A DNA stretch of 64,000 nucleotides, from assembly GCF_000165485.1 (NCBI RefSeq), contig NC_014623.1, forward strand, positions 7,892,893-7,956,892. The letters run 5' to 3'. The position numbers and the translations under genes are program-made. Under the pieces are notes generated by a model that did not search any database, was not told where the DNA came from, and worked only from the letters and a program-made list of their open reading frames with translations. The stretch comes from Stigmatella aurantiaca DW4/3-1. GTDB taxonomy: Bacteria; Myxococcota; Myxococcia; Myxococcales; Myxococcaceae. How positions within the stretch are numbered: the stretch's first letter is position 1; each line of letters starts with the position of its first letter. Shown piece by piece: positions 51,014-59,515 of this stretch.

Positions 51014-51700
51014 ATGAGCGAAGCAGAGCAGGCAAGCGCTCCGAGCAAGGAGCCGAAGGTCATCAAGCGGTACACGAACCGGAAGCTCTACGACACCGTG
51101 GAGAGCCGGTATGTGACGCTCGATGAGATCGCCGCGATGATCAAGGAAGGCGTCGAGGTGCGAATTGTCGACAATCGCACAAAGGAGGACCTCACCTCCG
51201 TGACGCTCGCCCAGATCATCTTCGAGGAGGAAAAGAAGAAGAACCAGATGCCTCTGGCGGTGCTGCGGGAAATCATCCGCCACCCGGGCGAGTCCATCTC
51301 GGGCTTCATTCAGAAGGAGGTCTCGCCCCGCGTGGCCTCCATCCGCGAGGAGGCAGGCTCTCGCGTGGCCTCCATCCGCGAGGAGGCCGAGTCGCGCCTG
51401 GACAAGCTGCTGCGGCGCGACGAGAAGCGCGGCGACGAGGCCGTCCCGGGCGAGGAGCCCGTGGCCCCCCCCGAGCCCGAGCCTCAAGGCTCCGGGGTCA
51501 TCAGCCCCGCGGAGCTGCTCAAGGCCAGCCAACGGGCCTTCGAGGACTGGCAGCGGAAGATCGACGAGCGCGTCAAGCAGGTCGTCGAGAACCTCACCGG
51601 CAACCTCCCCGCGCTCGGCCGTGACATGCAGTCGCTGCTCCAACGGCTCGACGAGCTGGAGAAGAAGCTCGACGAAATCGAGAAACAGCCGAAATCGTAA
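51014..51700 (+). CDS. Polyhydroxyalkanoate-accumulation-regulator-like DNA-binding protein
   Basis: A 228-aa protein. Residues about 14-90 match the PHB/PHA accumulation regulator DNA-binding domain of PhaR (IKRYTNRKLYDTVESRYVTL, then VRIVDNRTKEDLTSVTLAQI). A coiled coil follows with an 11-residue tandem repeat (RVASIREEAGS, RVASIREEAES). The C-terminal ~60 residues are a second helical region (SQRAFEDWQRKIDERVKQVV, LQRLDELEKKLDEIEK) in the style of a phasin. ATG 51014 is chosen. Known PhaR proteins bind DNA, PHA and phasins; here no PHA synthase is in the window. Confidence 0.85.
   Translation: MSEAEQASAPSKEPKVIKRYTNRKLYDTVESRYVTLDEIAAMIKEGVEVRIVDNRTKEDLTSVTLAQIIFEEEKKKNQMPLAVLREIIRHPGESISGFIQKEVSPRVASIREEAGSRVASIREEAESRLDKLLRRDEKRGDEAVPGEEPVAPPEPEPQGSGVISPAELLKASQRAFEDWQRKIDERVKQVVENLTGNLPALGRDMQSLLQRLDELEKKLDEIEKQPKS
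51329..51394 (+). repeat. 33-bp tandem repeat in the PhaR-like gene
   Basis: Two copies at 33-bp spacing (start 51329 and 51362) share the first 26 bases and encode two 11-residue helical units VASIREEAGSR and VASIREEAESR. An 11-residue period fits an uninterrupted amphipathic or coiled-coil helix. Confidence 0.75.
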
Positions 51701-51729
51701 GGGCCCCCTTCGGGGCACTCACGCGGCAC

Positions 51730-52536
51730 TCAGGCCACCCGCGGCGGCCGTCCCTTCCCCTGACCGGAGGCGGCCGCCTCGTAAATCTCACGCGCGATGG
51801 CCGCGAGCGTCTCCGCGCCCCGGCTCCGGGGAGAGTATTCCCAGATGGTCTGGCCGTGGCTCTGCGCCTCGTCGATCTTGACGTTGAAGCCCAGGGGCGT
51901 GGCGGCGAGCGAGTCTGGAAAATAAGTTTTCAGCCGCTCGAGGATGGCATCCGCCAGCGCCGTCTTGCGGTAGAGCGTCGGCACCACCTTGGTGACCCGC
52001 AGCTCCGGGCACCCCTCCTCCTGCCCCACCTGGCGCACCGTCTCCACCATCTCCGCGCACCCATCCAGCGACAGGTACGTGAGCGCCACGGGAATCACCA
52101 CCTCCGTGGAGGCCACCAGCACGTTGCGCGTGGTGAGCCCCATGGACGGCGGCGCATCGAAGACGAGGGCCTGGTAGCCCGCGGCCTCCGCCGGGGCGAG
52201 CCGGTCGGCCAGCCGCCGGGCGCGGCGCGCGTCCGAGGCCACGGCGACGGGAAAGTCCGCCATCTCCTTGTAGGCGGGCAGCACGCTCAGCCCCTCGATG
52301 GCCGAGGGCTGCACCACCTCCTCCAGGCGCACGTTGTCGCCGGTGAGCAGGTGGAAGACGTTGCGCGGCAGCGTGCGCACGTCCACGCCCAGCGACTTGC
52401 CCGCATGCCCCTGGGTGTCCATGTCCACCAGGAGCACCCGCAGCCCACACTCCCGGGCCAACCACGCGGCGGTATTCACCGCGAGCGTCGTCTTGCCGGT
52501 GCCACCCTTCTCGTTGATGAACGCGATCCGCCGCAT
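51730..52536 (-). CDS. ParA/MinD-family ATPase
   Basis: A 268-aa P-loop ATPase with the deviant Walker A EKGGTGKTTLAVN (signature Lys present), Walker A' LLVDMDTQGHAG and Walker B ALVFDAPPSMG. Such ATPases position chromosomes, plasmids, or large cytoplasmic bodies. No parB is adjacent. The neighbours are the PhaR-like gene (convergent) and a small helical protein 31 bp upstream in the same direction. The C-terminus is basic (GQGKGRPPRVA). Confidence 0.85.
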   Translation of the reverse strand: MRRIAFINEKGGTGKTTLAVNTAAWLARECGLRVLLVDMDTQGHAGKSLGVDVRTLPRNVFHLLTGDNVRLEEVVQPSAIEGLSVLPAYKEMADFPVAVASDARRARRLADRLAPAEAAGYQALVFDAPPSMGLTTRNVLVASTEVVIPVALTYLSLDGCAEMVETVRQVGQEEGCPELRVTKVVPTLYRKTALADAILERLKTYFPDSLAATPLGFNVKIDEAQSHGQTIWEYSPRSRGAETLAAIAREIYEAAASGQGKGRPPRVA

Positions 52537-52567
52537 GGCTCCCCGCTCCTGGAAACGCTCCGCGAAG

Positions 52568-52867
52568 CTACTTCTTGCGCTCGTTCACCAGCGTGTCGAG
52601 CTTGCCCTCGACCGAGGTGAGCAGCTTCTCCAGGTCCTCCACCCGGCTGCGCAACTGCGTCAGGTCCTCGGTGGAGGGCAGGTTCATCGCGGACAGGGCC
52701 GTGCGCAGCGCCGCATCCAGGGTCCCCTTGGCCGCCAGCGAGCGCGAGACGAGCGTCTGCACCGCGGCAACGAACTTGTCGTTGGACAGGAGCTGCTGGG
52801 CGATCTTGCCGATGCGCTCCTCGCCCGTCTCCACCAGCTTCTTCATCACCGGATTGTTCTTGAGCAT
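52568..52867 (-). CDS. Small helical protein, possible ParA partner or phasin-like
   Basis: A 99-aa protein starting at ATG 52867 (MLKNNPVMKKLVETGEERIG); the frame upstream to 52963 looks non-coding. It is entirely helical with a C-terminal heptad coil (LRSRVEDLEKLLTSVEGKLD), rather like a small phasin or coiled-coil adaptor. It is transcribed just before parA (31-bp gap). No homology is certain. Confidence 0.65.
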   Translation of the reverse strand: MLKNNPVMKKLVETGEERIGKIAQQLLSNDKFVAAVQTLVSRSLAAKGTLDAALRTALSAMNLPSTEDLTQLRSRVEDLEKLLTSVEGKLDTLVNERKK

Positions 52868-53028
52868 GGACGTCGGGACTCCTCGCGTCCGGGGCCAGGA
52901 GGGCGCCAGAGGCCGCAGAGAAACCACGCACTGTGGGGGGGGCCAACGCGACGTGTCAAGCAAGGTAAATCAATGAGGCGACTGCGTTGACAGGCCGCGG
53001 GGCCATCCTTACGGTTTGCCGCTCCTTT

Positions 53029-53943
53029 ATGGCCGGCCTGCTCGACAAACGCCTGTGGATCGTCTCTGGCAAGGGCGGTGTGGGCAAGAGCACCGTCGCC
53101 GCCGCCCTCGCCTTGCGCTCCGCCCGCGCCGGCCGCCGCACCCTGGTGTGCGAGGTGAACACCCAGGAGCGCGTGAGCCGCCTCCTGGAGCGCCCCCCCG
53201 CCGGGCCCGACATCCGCCTGCTGGAGGACAACCTCTGGGCGGTGGACGTGCGGCCCCAGGAGGCCATGCGCGAGTACGCGCTGATGACGCTGCGCTTCGA
53301 GACCCTCTACAAAACGGTCTTCGAAAACCGCCTGGTCCGCTACTTCCTGCGCTTCATCCCCTCCCTCCAGGAGCTGGTGCTGCTCGGAAAGATTCTCTTC
53401 CACCTGCAAGAGAAGCGGCCCGATGGCACCGACCGCTTCGAGACCCTCGTCCTGGACGCGCCCGCCACCGGCCACGCCATCACCTTTCTCAACGTGCCCC
53501 AGGTGCTGCTGCGCACGGTGCCCCCCGGCCCGATGGCCCGCGAGGCCCTGAAGATGCGCGACCTGCTGGTGGACCCGCGCATCACCGCCGCGGTGCTGGT
53601 GGCCCTGCCCGAGGAGCTGCCCGTCAACGAGGCGCTGGAGCTGCACGCCGCGCTGCGGGACCGGGTGCAGATCCGCACCCACGCGGCCGTCCTCAATTCG
53701 GTCTTCCCCGAGCGCTTCACCGATGGAGACCTCCAGGCCCTGGCGGGCTACCCGGAGCTGCTCACCGTGGCCAAGACGCAGCACGACCGCGCCGCGCTGG
53801 CGGTGCTCGCGGGCACGAAGCTGGAGCGCAACCTCCACGTGCCCGTCTACCCGGTGCCCCGGCTCTTCGTGCCCTCCTTCGGCCGCGCCGCCATCGAGGA
53901 AATCATGGGACACCTCGAGCCCCTGGTGACCGGAGCCTCATGA
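53029..53943 (+). CDS. ArsA/Get3-family ATPase, first of a pair
   Basis: A 304-aa ATPase. Start ATG 53029 gives MAGLLDKRLWIVSGKGGVG. Deviant Walker A is SGKGGVGKSTVAAAL with signature Lys; the downstream LVLDAPATGHAI is the ArsA/Get3 switch II/Walker B (usual DTAPTGH becomes DAPATGH). An ATGA overlap joins it to the second copy. Neither has arsenite-binding cysteines in visible CxxC form, so arsenite pumping is unlikely. Pairs like this are known in actinobacteria (Rv3679-Rv3680, BagA/BagB). Confidence 0.88.
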   Translation: MAGLLDKRLWIVSGKGGVGKSTVAAALALRSARAGRRTLVCEVNTQERVSRLLERPPAGPDIRLLEDNLWAVDVRPQEAMREYALMTLRFETLYKTVFENRLVRYFLRFIPSLQELVLLGKILFHLQEKRPDGTDRFETLVLDAPATGHAITFLNVPQVLLRTVPPGPMAREALKMRDLLVDPRITAAVLVALPEELPVNEALELHAALRDRVQIRTHAAVLNSVFPERFTDGDLQALAGYPELLTVAKTQHDRAALAVLAGTKLERNLHVPVYPVPRLFVPSFGRAAIEEIMGHLEPLVTGAS

Positions 53944-55058
53944 GCCCCTCCCCCCTGGGTCCCGCGCTCGCCCAGAAGCGCGTCCTCATCTGTGTCGGCT
54001 CCGGAGGCGTGGGCAAGACGACGGTCGCCGCCACCCTGGCCCTGCGGGCGGCGGTGGAGGGCCGCTCCAGCCTCGTGTGCACCATCGATCCGGCGAAGCG
54101 GTTGGCCAACGCCCTGGGCCTCTCCGCCCTGGGCAACACCGAGACCCAGGTGCCCGCCATCGTCCTGGAGGGGCTGGGCGTCAGTCCCCGCGCGAAGCTC
54201 TACGCGATGATGCTGGACATGAAGCAGACCTGGGACGAGCTCATCTCCCGGTTTGCCCCTCCCGAGCAGCGCGAGCGCATCCTCTCCAACCGGTTCTACC
54301 AGTCCCTCTCCACGGTTCTGGCCGGCAGCCAGGAGTACATCTCGCTGGAGAAGCTGTGGGAGCTGCGCCGGCGCAGCGAGTACGAGCTCATCGTCCTGGA
54401 CACGCCGCCCACCGCGCACGCCATGGACTTCCTCGATGCGCCCAACCGCATCCTGGACTTCCTGGACAACGAGGCGGCCAAGTGGCTGCTCACCCCCGCG
54501 CTCAAGGCGGGCAAAGTCGGCCTGTCCCTGTTCAACCTGGGCAGCAGCTACGTCACCAAGGCGCTCTCCAAGTTCACCGGCGTGGAGACCCTCCAAGAGC
54601 TCTCCAGCTTCATGCTGGCCCTCTCCTCCATGAACGAAGGCTTCCGGGAGCGGGCCCGCGGCGTGCGCGAGCTGCTCAAGGACCCCCAGACGGGCTTCGT
54701 GCTCGTCACCGGCCCCCAGGTGGAGCGGCTCGACGAGGTGCTGCACTTCCAAGCGCTGCTCCAGCAGAACCACATGGAGGTGCTGGCCGTGGTGGTGAAC
54801 CGCATCCACCCCATGCCCCCTCAGCGGCTCTGGGAAGACGCCGCCCGGCTGGCCCCCGGCCGGCGGACCAAGGTGGAGCAGACCCTCGCCGAGCTGAAGA
54901 GCCTCGCCGAGCAGGATGCCCAGGGCATCGCGCAAATCCAGAGCGCCTGTCCCCTGACGCCCATCATCCAGGTGCCCCGCTTCGACCTGGACGTGCACGA
55001 TCTCACCGCCCTGTGGCGCACCGGACGCTTTCTGCTGGGCGATGAGCATCTGGCCTGA
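53940..55058 (+). CDS. ArsA/Get3-family ATPase, second of a pair
   Basis: A 372-aa ATPase. Its Walker A, CVGSGGVGKTTVAATL, lacks the signature lysine (Ser in its place) that partners use to reach each other's nucleotide, while the phosphate-binding Lys and Thr stay. IVLDTPPTAHAM is the switch II/Walker B and TIDPAKRLANALGL the switch I region. Like Rv3680 it probably pairs with the preceding protein as an asymmetric heterodimer. Confidence 0.88.
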   Translation: MSPSPLGPALAQKRVLICVGSGGVGKTTVAATLALRAAVEGRSSLVCTIDPAKRLANALGLSALGNTETQVPAIVLEGLGVSPRAKLYAMMLDMKQTWDELISRFAPPEQRERILSNRFYQSLSTVLAGSQEYISLEKLWELRRRSEYELIVLDTPPTAHAMDFLDAPNRILDFLDNEAAKWLLTPALKAGKVGLSLFNLGSSYVTKALSKFTGVETLQELSSFMLALSSMNEGFRERARGVRELLKDPQTGFVLVTGPQVERLDEVLHFQALLQQNHMEVLAVVVNRIHPMPPQRLWEDAARLAPGRRTKVEQTLAELKSLAEQDAQGIAQIQSACPLTPIIQVPRFDLDVHDLTALWRTGRFLLGDEHLA

Positions 55059-55239
55059 CCCGGGCAGTCTCCCCGAGTGTTCTCTGGTCATCCGCCGGGG
55101 AAGCCGGACGCCCTCGGACGCATTAAGCTGCGGCCCACGGACGCGGCGGAACTCCCGCGGGGCCGCCACTGTCAGACACCGGGTGGCCAGCGCGGGGCGA
55201 GAGAGGGCCGGAGCGGTGAACGTGAGTCAGAGAACGCAC

Positions 55240-56388
55240 ATGTCAGGCACGTGGCGGCGGTGGGTGTGGGTGGGTGTGGTAGGCCTCCTGGGGTTGGCAG
55301 GCTGCCGCACGACGGGCAGCGGGGCGCGGCAGGAGACCCCAGCGCCCGCGACGCGGCACGAGGTGGAGTTCGAGCCGGTCACGGTGACGGGCGACCTGGA
55401 GCTGGAACGCCTCAACGACGAGGAGCTGTTCGCGGGGGGCACCTCGGCCTTCGCGGCGGAGGACTTCAAGCAGGCGGCGCGGTACTTCGGGCGGCTGGCG
55501 GACTTCCACCCCCAGAGCAGCCACCGGCGGCAAGCCCTCTACAACGCGGGGCTCGCGCACCAGCGCCTCAAGGAGTGGGAGGAGGCCTACCAGCGCTTCT
55601 CCGAGCTGGCCGACGCAGCCGCGGGCCAGGGCGAGGCGCTCGACGCTGCCTTCCGTCTGGCCGAGACGCAGTACCACCTGGAGCGCTTCGAGGAGGCGGC
55701 CGCCCAGCTCCGGGTGCTCGCCGGGCGCGTGGATCTCCCGCCTGGACGGCGTCTGGAGGCCCAGGTGCAACTGGGCATCTGCGAGTTGGAGGCCGGTCAG
55801 CGCGAGAAGGCCGAGAACTCGCTGCGTCAAGCGGTGAGCGACTACGAGGCGCTGCCCGACAAGGACCTGGTGGACAAATACTTTCCCGCCCAGGCCCACT
55901 TCTTCGTCGGGGAGATCTACCGCCTGAACTACGAGGACGTGCTGCTGGATCCGCTCAAGGGCAGCGACGCCCTGGCCAAGGATCTCAACTACAAGGCCGA
56001 GCTGCTCCTGTCCGCCCAGGGCCACTACCTGCGCTCCATCCGCGTGGGCAACGGCTACTGGGCCACGGCCTCCGGCACGCAGATCGGCGCGATGTACGAG
56101 AACATGTACAACCAGATGGTGAACTCGCCCGCCCCGCCGGAGCTGACCGGCGAGGAGGCGGTGATCTACCGTCAGGAACTGCGCAAGAAGATCCGCGTGC
56201 TGCTCACCAAGTCCATCAACGTCTACGAGCGGACGCTGGAGGCCGCCGAGCGCATCGGCTCGCAGAACGCCTTCGTGGACCGGACCCGCGAGAGCCTGCG
56301 CAAGGTGAAGGAGCTGCTCCTGGCGGACGCGGAGGCGGACCCCGAGGCCGCTCCGCCTCCCACCCCGGCGTCCAAGCCCCACTCCTGA
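55240..56388 (+). CDS. TPR-repeat lipoprotein
   Basis: A 382-aa exported lipoprotein. ATG 55240 gives a signal with lipobox GLAGC (Cys22); the open frame continues upstream and GTG 55222 is also possible. TPR motifs (about 60-200: GTSAFAAEDFKQAARYFGRL, ALYNAGLAHQRLKEWEEAYQ) precede a helical C-terminal half ending in a Pro/Ala tail. TPR lipoproteins are common scaffolds in envelope machines, but no particular partner can be named from the context (181 bp after the ArsA pair, 68 bp before an M48 protease). Confidence 0.8.
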   Translation: MSGTWRRWVWVGVVGLLGLAGCRTTGSGARQETPAPATRHEVEFEPVTVTGDLELERLNDEELFAGGTSAFAAEDFKQAARYFGRLADFHPQSSHRRQALYNAGLAHQRLKEWEEAYQRFSELADAAAGQGEALDAAFRLAETQYHLERFEEAAAQLRVLAGRVDLPPGRRLEAQVQLGICELEAGQREKAENSLRQAVSDYEALPDKDLVDKYFPAQAHFFVGEIYRLNYEDVLLDPLKGSDALAKDLNYKAELLLSAQGHYLRSIRVGNGYWATASGTQIGAMYENMYNQMVNSPAPPELTGEEAVIYRQELRKKIRVLLTKSINVYERTLEAAERIGSQNAFVDRTRESLRKVKELLLADAEADPEAAPPPTPASKPHS

Positions 56389-56456
56389 CACAGGGTCCTC
56401 GCGGGGGGGGCTCCTGGGCAGGAGGAGCGCGCCTGGCATAGCCTCCAGGCCCGCCC

Positions 56457-57650
56457 ATGGAGCCCATCTTCACGCCCGAGCAGCTCGCCGAGATCAAGGC
56501 GTACTACCTGCCGCACTACATTCGCGGGGCCGTGAACCCCTTCGTGACGCTGGCCCTCCTGGCGCTCTTGCTCTGGGGGTTGAACCGCCCCTTCTACCAA
56601 GGGGCCCAGGCCCTGGCCTCGGGGCTGGGCCGCCGCTGGGCCTTCCTGCGCACCGCGCCCGTCAGCCGCATCCTCATCCGGGCAATGGACCGGCTCTGGG
56701 GAGAGCCCGGCTGGGGCACGGCCTTGCTCTTCGCCCTCTTCATCGACCTGTTCTCCAAGGTGCTCTACACGCCGTCCGACGTGTACTTCGACTACATCCT
56801 CGAACACCGCCACGGCATGTCGGCGCACACCCCGCTCACCTACGCCACGGACACCCTCAAGTCGTGGAGCATCTCGGCGGTGGCCGCCGTCACGATGGTG
56901 CTCGGCCTCTACGGCCTGGCGCGCCGGCTCCGGAACTGGTGGCTGGTGCTGGGCGTGCCCGTGGCCCTGCTCATGTTGGTGTCCTCGGCGCTCGACCCCT
57001 ACCGCAGCCGGGTCTATTTCGATCAGAGCCCGCTGGAAGCCGGACCCCTGCGCATCCGCATCAGCGGGTTGATGGCCCGCGCGGACATCGCCTTCGCGGA
57101 CGTGCTGGTGGAGAAGACGTCCGTCTCCACCAAGCGGGTGCAGGCCTACTTCGCCGGCCAGGGCCCCACCCGCACCATCGTCCTCAATGACACGCTGCTG
57201 AAGGAGTTCACCGAGGACGAGATCCTCGCCGCGGTCGCCCATGAAGCAGGCCACGTGAACGAGCCCCAGTGGGCGGGCCGGATCGCCGCGGCTTGCGCCC
57301 TGATCGCGCTGCTCTTCGCCATCGACAGGCTGCTCAGGCGCGCGGCGGCCAGGGGCTGGTTTGGCGCCACCCAGTTCGCCGACATCCGCACCCTGCCCCT
57401 GCTCTCGGTGCTCTTCTTCTTCATCATGCTGACCGCCAAGCCCATCTCGGGGGCGTTCTCGCGCGAGCGGGAGTGGGAGGCGGACCGCTATGCCCTGCGG
57501 CTCACCGGAGACCCGGCCACGTTCCGGCGGATGCTGGTCAAGGCCGCCCGGGTGAACAAGATGGACCCCGAGCCGCCCCGGTGGGTCATCCTCAAGGGCA
57601 TGAGCCACCCTCCCGTCGGCGAGCGCGTCGCCGCCATCTCCGCCCCCTGA
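56457..57650 (+). CDS. M48-family (Ste24-like) membrane zinc metalloprotease
   Basis: A 397-aa integral-membrane protease. Five to six hydrophobic helices surround the active site: HEAGH zinc motif in AVAHEAGHVNE, with the third ligand Glu in SREREWEADRYALRLTG. The N-terminal part (AEIKAYYLPHYIRGAVNP, TPLTYATDTLKSW) resembles the peptidase M48 N-terminal domain of CAAX proteases (Ste24). Bacterial relatives act in membrane-protein quality control; the substrate here is unknown. Confidence 0.9.
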   Translation: MEPIFTPEQLAEIKAYYLPHYIRGAVNPFVTLALLALLLWGLNRPFYQGAQALASGLGRRWAFLRTAPVSRILIRAMDRLWGEPGWGTALLFALFIDLFSKVLYTPSDVYFDYILEHRHGMSAHTPLTYATDTLKSWSISAVAAVTMVLGLYGLARRLRNWWLVLGVPVALLMLVSSALDPYRSRVYFDQSPLEAGPLRIRISGLMARADIAFADVLVEKTSVSTKRVQAYFAGQGPTRTIVLNDTLLKEFTEDEILAAVAHEAGHVNEPQWAGRIAAACALIALLFAIDRLLRRAAARGWFGATQFADIRTLPLLSVLFFFIMLTAKPISGAFSREREWEADRYALRLTGDPATFRRMLVKAARVNKMDPEPPRWVILKGMSHPPVGERVAAISAP

Positions 57651-57714
57651 CCTCCGGCCGGTGGGGAGGCCCCTTCCCTCCCCGGCCCGCCCCACCGGCT
57701 TCAGAAGGCCCGCG

Positions 57715-58236
57715 CTAGGCCTGAGGCGCCCCCTTCAGACGCTCCACCGCCACCAGCGTGATGGCCTTCACCAGCGCCCGGGCGCGCCGACCGGCCGCCG
57801 TCCTCCCGTGAGGGTCCGCCTCCACGGCCAGGGAGATATCGGTGAATCCCTGCCGCTTGCCCTGCCGCAGATACAGCTCGCCCCGGTGGGCCAGCGCCAC
57901 GGGGTGGCGCGGATCCTGTTCCAGGGCCGCGCTGTACTCGGTGAGGGCCTCCTCCAGCCGCCCCAGCTTCTGGTACACGGTGCCGAGCGCCGCCCGGCTG
58001 GCAGCGTCCTTCGGGTTCCCCGCGACGAGCCCCTCGAAGAGAATGCGCGCCTCCTCGTAGCGCCCCGCGGCGGCCAGCTCACACCCCACCTGGGCAATGG
58101 CCTTCGCCTCCGCGAAGGTCATCCCCTCCACCTCGGCCCACGTCCGCTCGCCGCGTGCGAAGGCCTTCAGCTTCTCCGCCGTCTCCTTCTGGATCTCCAT
58201 CGCCGCATCCCCCGCGTATTTAATGACGCGTCCCAT
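57715..58236 (-). CDS. TPR protein, type-III-secretion-chaperone-like
   Basis: A 173-aa soluble protein with about three TPR repeats (about 45-150: LAAAGRYEEARILFEGLV, LGTVYQKLGRLEEALTEYSA, LAHRGELYLRQGKRQGF). Size, TPR number and place 6 bp downstream of a translocator-like gene fit the SycD/LcrH class of secretion chaperones. That is an inference from context; TPR repeats alone are not specific. Confidence 0.75.
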   Translation of the reverse strand: MGRVIKYAGDAAMEIQKETAEKLKAFARGERTWAEVEGMTFAEAKAIAQVGCELAAAGRYEEARILFEGLVAGNPKDAASRAALGTVYQKLGRLEEALTEYSAALEQDPRHPVALAHRGELYLRQGKRQGFTDISLAVEADPHGRTAAGRRARALVKAITLVAVERLKGAPQA

Positions 58237-58242
58237 GGCGGC

Positions 58243-59310
58243 TCAGGCCCGGCCCATGTTCTGGATGGCCGTCTTCGCCATCTCGTTGAACTTGGAGGAC
58301 AGGGTGCTCATCAGCTCGAACATCTGCTTGCGCTTCTCCATCAACTTCTGAAGGCGCAGGCTGAGCTGCTCCATGGACGTATCCAGCTTGGCCGCGCGCG
58401 CTTGATCCCGCGAGCCCAGCGTGGCGCGCTCCTCCCGGAGGCTCGCCATCTCCGACATCACCCCGAGCAGCTCATCGTCCGTGTCGCGGGTGATCGCCAT
58501 CAGGATCGCCTGGAGCTTCTCCTCCATGCCCATGTGCGGGTTATCGAGGATGCCCCGCAGGTCCCCAGACTCCCCGCAGCCCGGCACCGGCCGGGGCAAG
58601 GGCACCGGGGGTGGCACGCCATTCCCCGGCCCCCACGGCTGGCCAGGCGGAGGAGGCCGCGCCACCGGAGGAGCCCCCGGCGCAGGGGCCGGCGAAGCCC
58701 ATCCCCCCTGGCTCGCGATGTCCTCGTTCACCTTCTTCAGGGCCTTCTGGATGTCCTGGTGGCTCAAGGTATCGTCCGGACGGCCCCCCTTGTTCGCGGT
58801 GTCCACCACGTGGCGGTATTCGGGGTGCTGGAGAAAGAAGCGGGCTGCATTCCGCAGCTCCGGCGACAACCGCTGGTCGGCGGCGGCCGCCTGGAGCGTC
58901 CGCAGGTTGAAACGGCCGTCGTTCTTCTGGGTGTGGAGCGTATCGAAGACGCTGAAGTTGGCGGCCAGGGTGCTCAGCGCGTCCCGGTACGAGACCGCCA
59001 GCGGATCCAACGGCCCGGTGCTGGAAGGGAACGGCGCGCTGGGCCTGGGGCTCGCGTAGCCCGCGCCCAGGGAGCTTCCGTTCTGGCTCGGGCAGAACTC
59101 GGTCTGCGCCGGGGGGTTCTTCGTCAGCTCGGAAGCCACCCCCGCCATGCCGCTGGCCGCCATCATCACGTTGCCGGTCATCGCCCCGGCCGCCGTCTTG
59201 ATGGATTGGGTCAGCAGCGGGGGCAGTCCCAGCGCATCGCCCGCGAGGTCGACCACCGTCGCCACCGGCCCAGCGAGGGTGTTCAGCGCGTCCTTGATGA
59301 AATCGAGCAT
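58243..59310 (-). CDS. Type III secretion translocator-like (HrpF/NolX-type) protein
   Basis: A 355-aa protein starting at ATG 59310 (MLDFIKDALNTLAGPVATVV). A hydrophobic, helical N-terminus (about 1-60) is followed by a domain (about 105-200) with LAANFSVFDTLHTQKNDGRF, LSPELRNAARFFLQHPE and TLSHQDIQKALKKV. This L-NF-FD-DG-L...AA-FL-NP...D-L layout resembles the repeated EF-hand-like modules of HrpF/NolX type III translocators. A Pro-rich segment (about 205-245) and a C-terminal coiled coil (about 295-350) follow. The chaperone-like TPR gene is 6 bp downstream. No secretion-apparatus genes are in the window. Confidence 0.75.
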   Translation of the reverse strand: MLDFIKDALNTLAGPVATVVDLAGDALGLPPLLTQSIKTAAGAMTGNVMMAASGMAGVASELTKNPPAQTEFCPSQNGSSLGAGYASPRPSAPFPSSTGPLDPLAVSYRDALSTLAANFSVFDTLHTQKNDGRFNLRTLQAAAADQRLSPELRNAARFFLQHPEYRHVVDTANKGGRPDDTLSHQDIQKALKKVNEDIASQGGWASPAPAPGAPPVARPPPPGQPWGPGNGVPPPVPLPRPVPGCGESGDLRGILDNPHMGMEEKLQAILMAITRDTDDELLGVMSEMASLREERATLGSRDQARAAKLDTSMEQLSLRLQKLMEKRKQMFELMSTLSSKFNEMAKTAIQNMGRA

Positions 59311-59515
59311 GTCCTCTTTCCGCGCGGCCGAAAGGGGCAGGGATTTGCCAGGTGCCACGCGGGATAAGACGCACCCTTTGCAGCGGAGATGCCGCTCCCC
59401 GAGGGCCCCTGGCCGCCAGCGAATCCAGCCGGTTAGCCCCCCTGTGCCCCCTGGGTATCCCGGCCCACGGACGGTGGCGTCCAGGGCACGGGATTGTGGT
59501 TAGAGTCCCCCGCCT

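Noticed and set aside
51702-51716. GCCCC-CTTC-GGGGC hairpin between the PhaR-like gene and parA
   Set aside because: The stem is short and no T-run follows on either strand, so I do not call it a terminator.
53016-55058. 680-aa frame spanning both ArsA genes
   Set aside because: Only its second part is in frame with the second ArsA gene; the first part is an out-of-frame shadow of the first gene. The ATGA junction at 53940 marks the real boundary.
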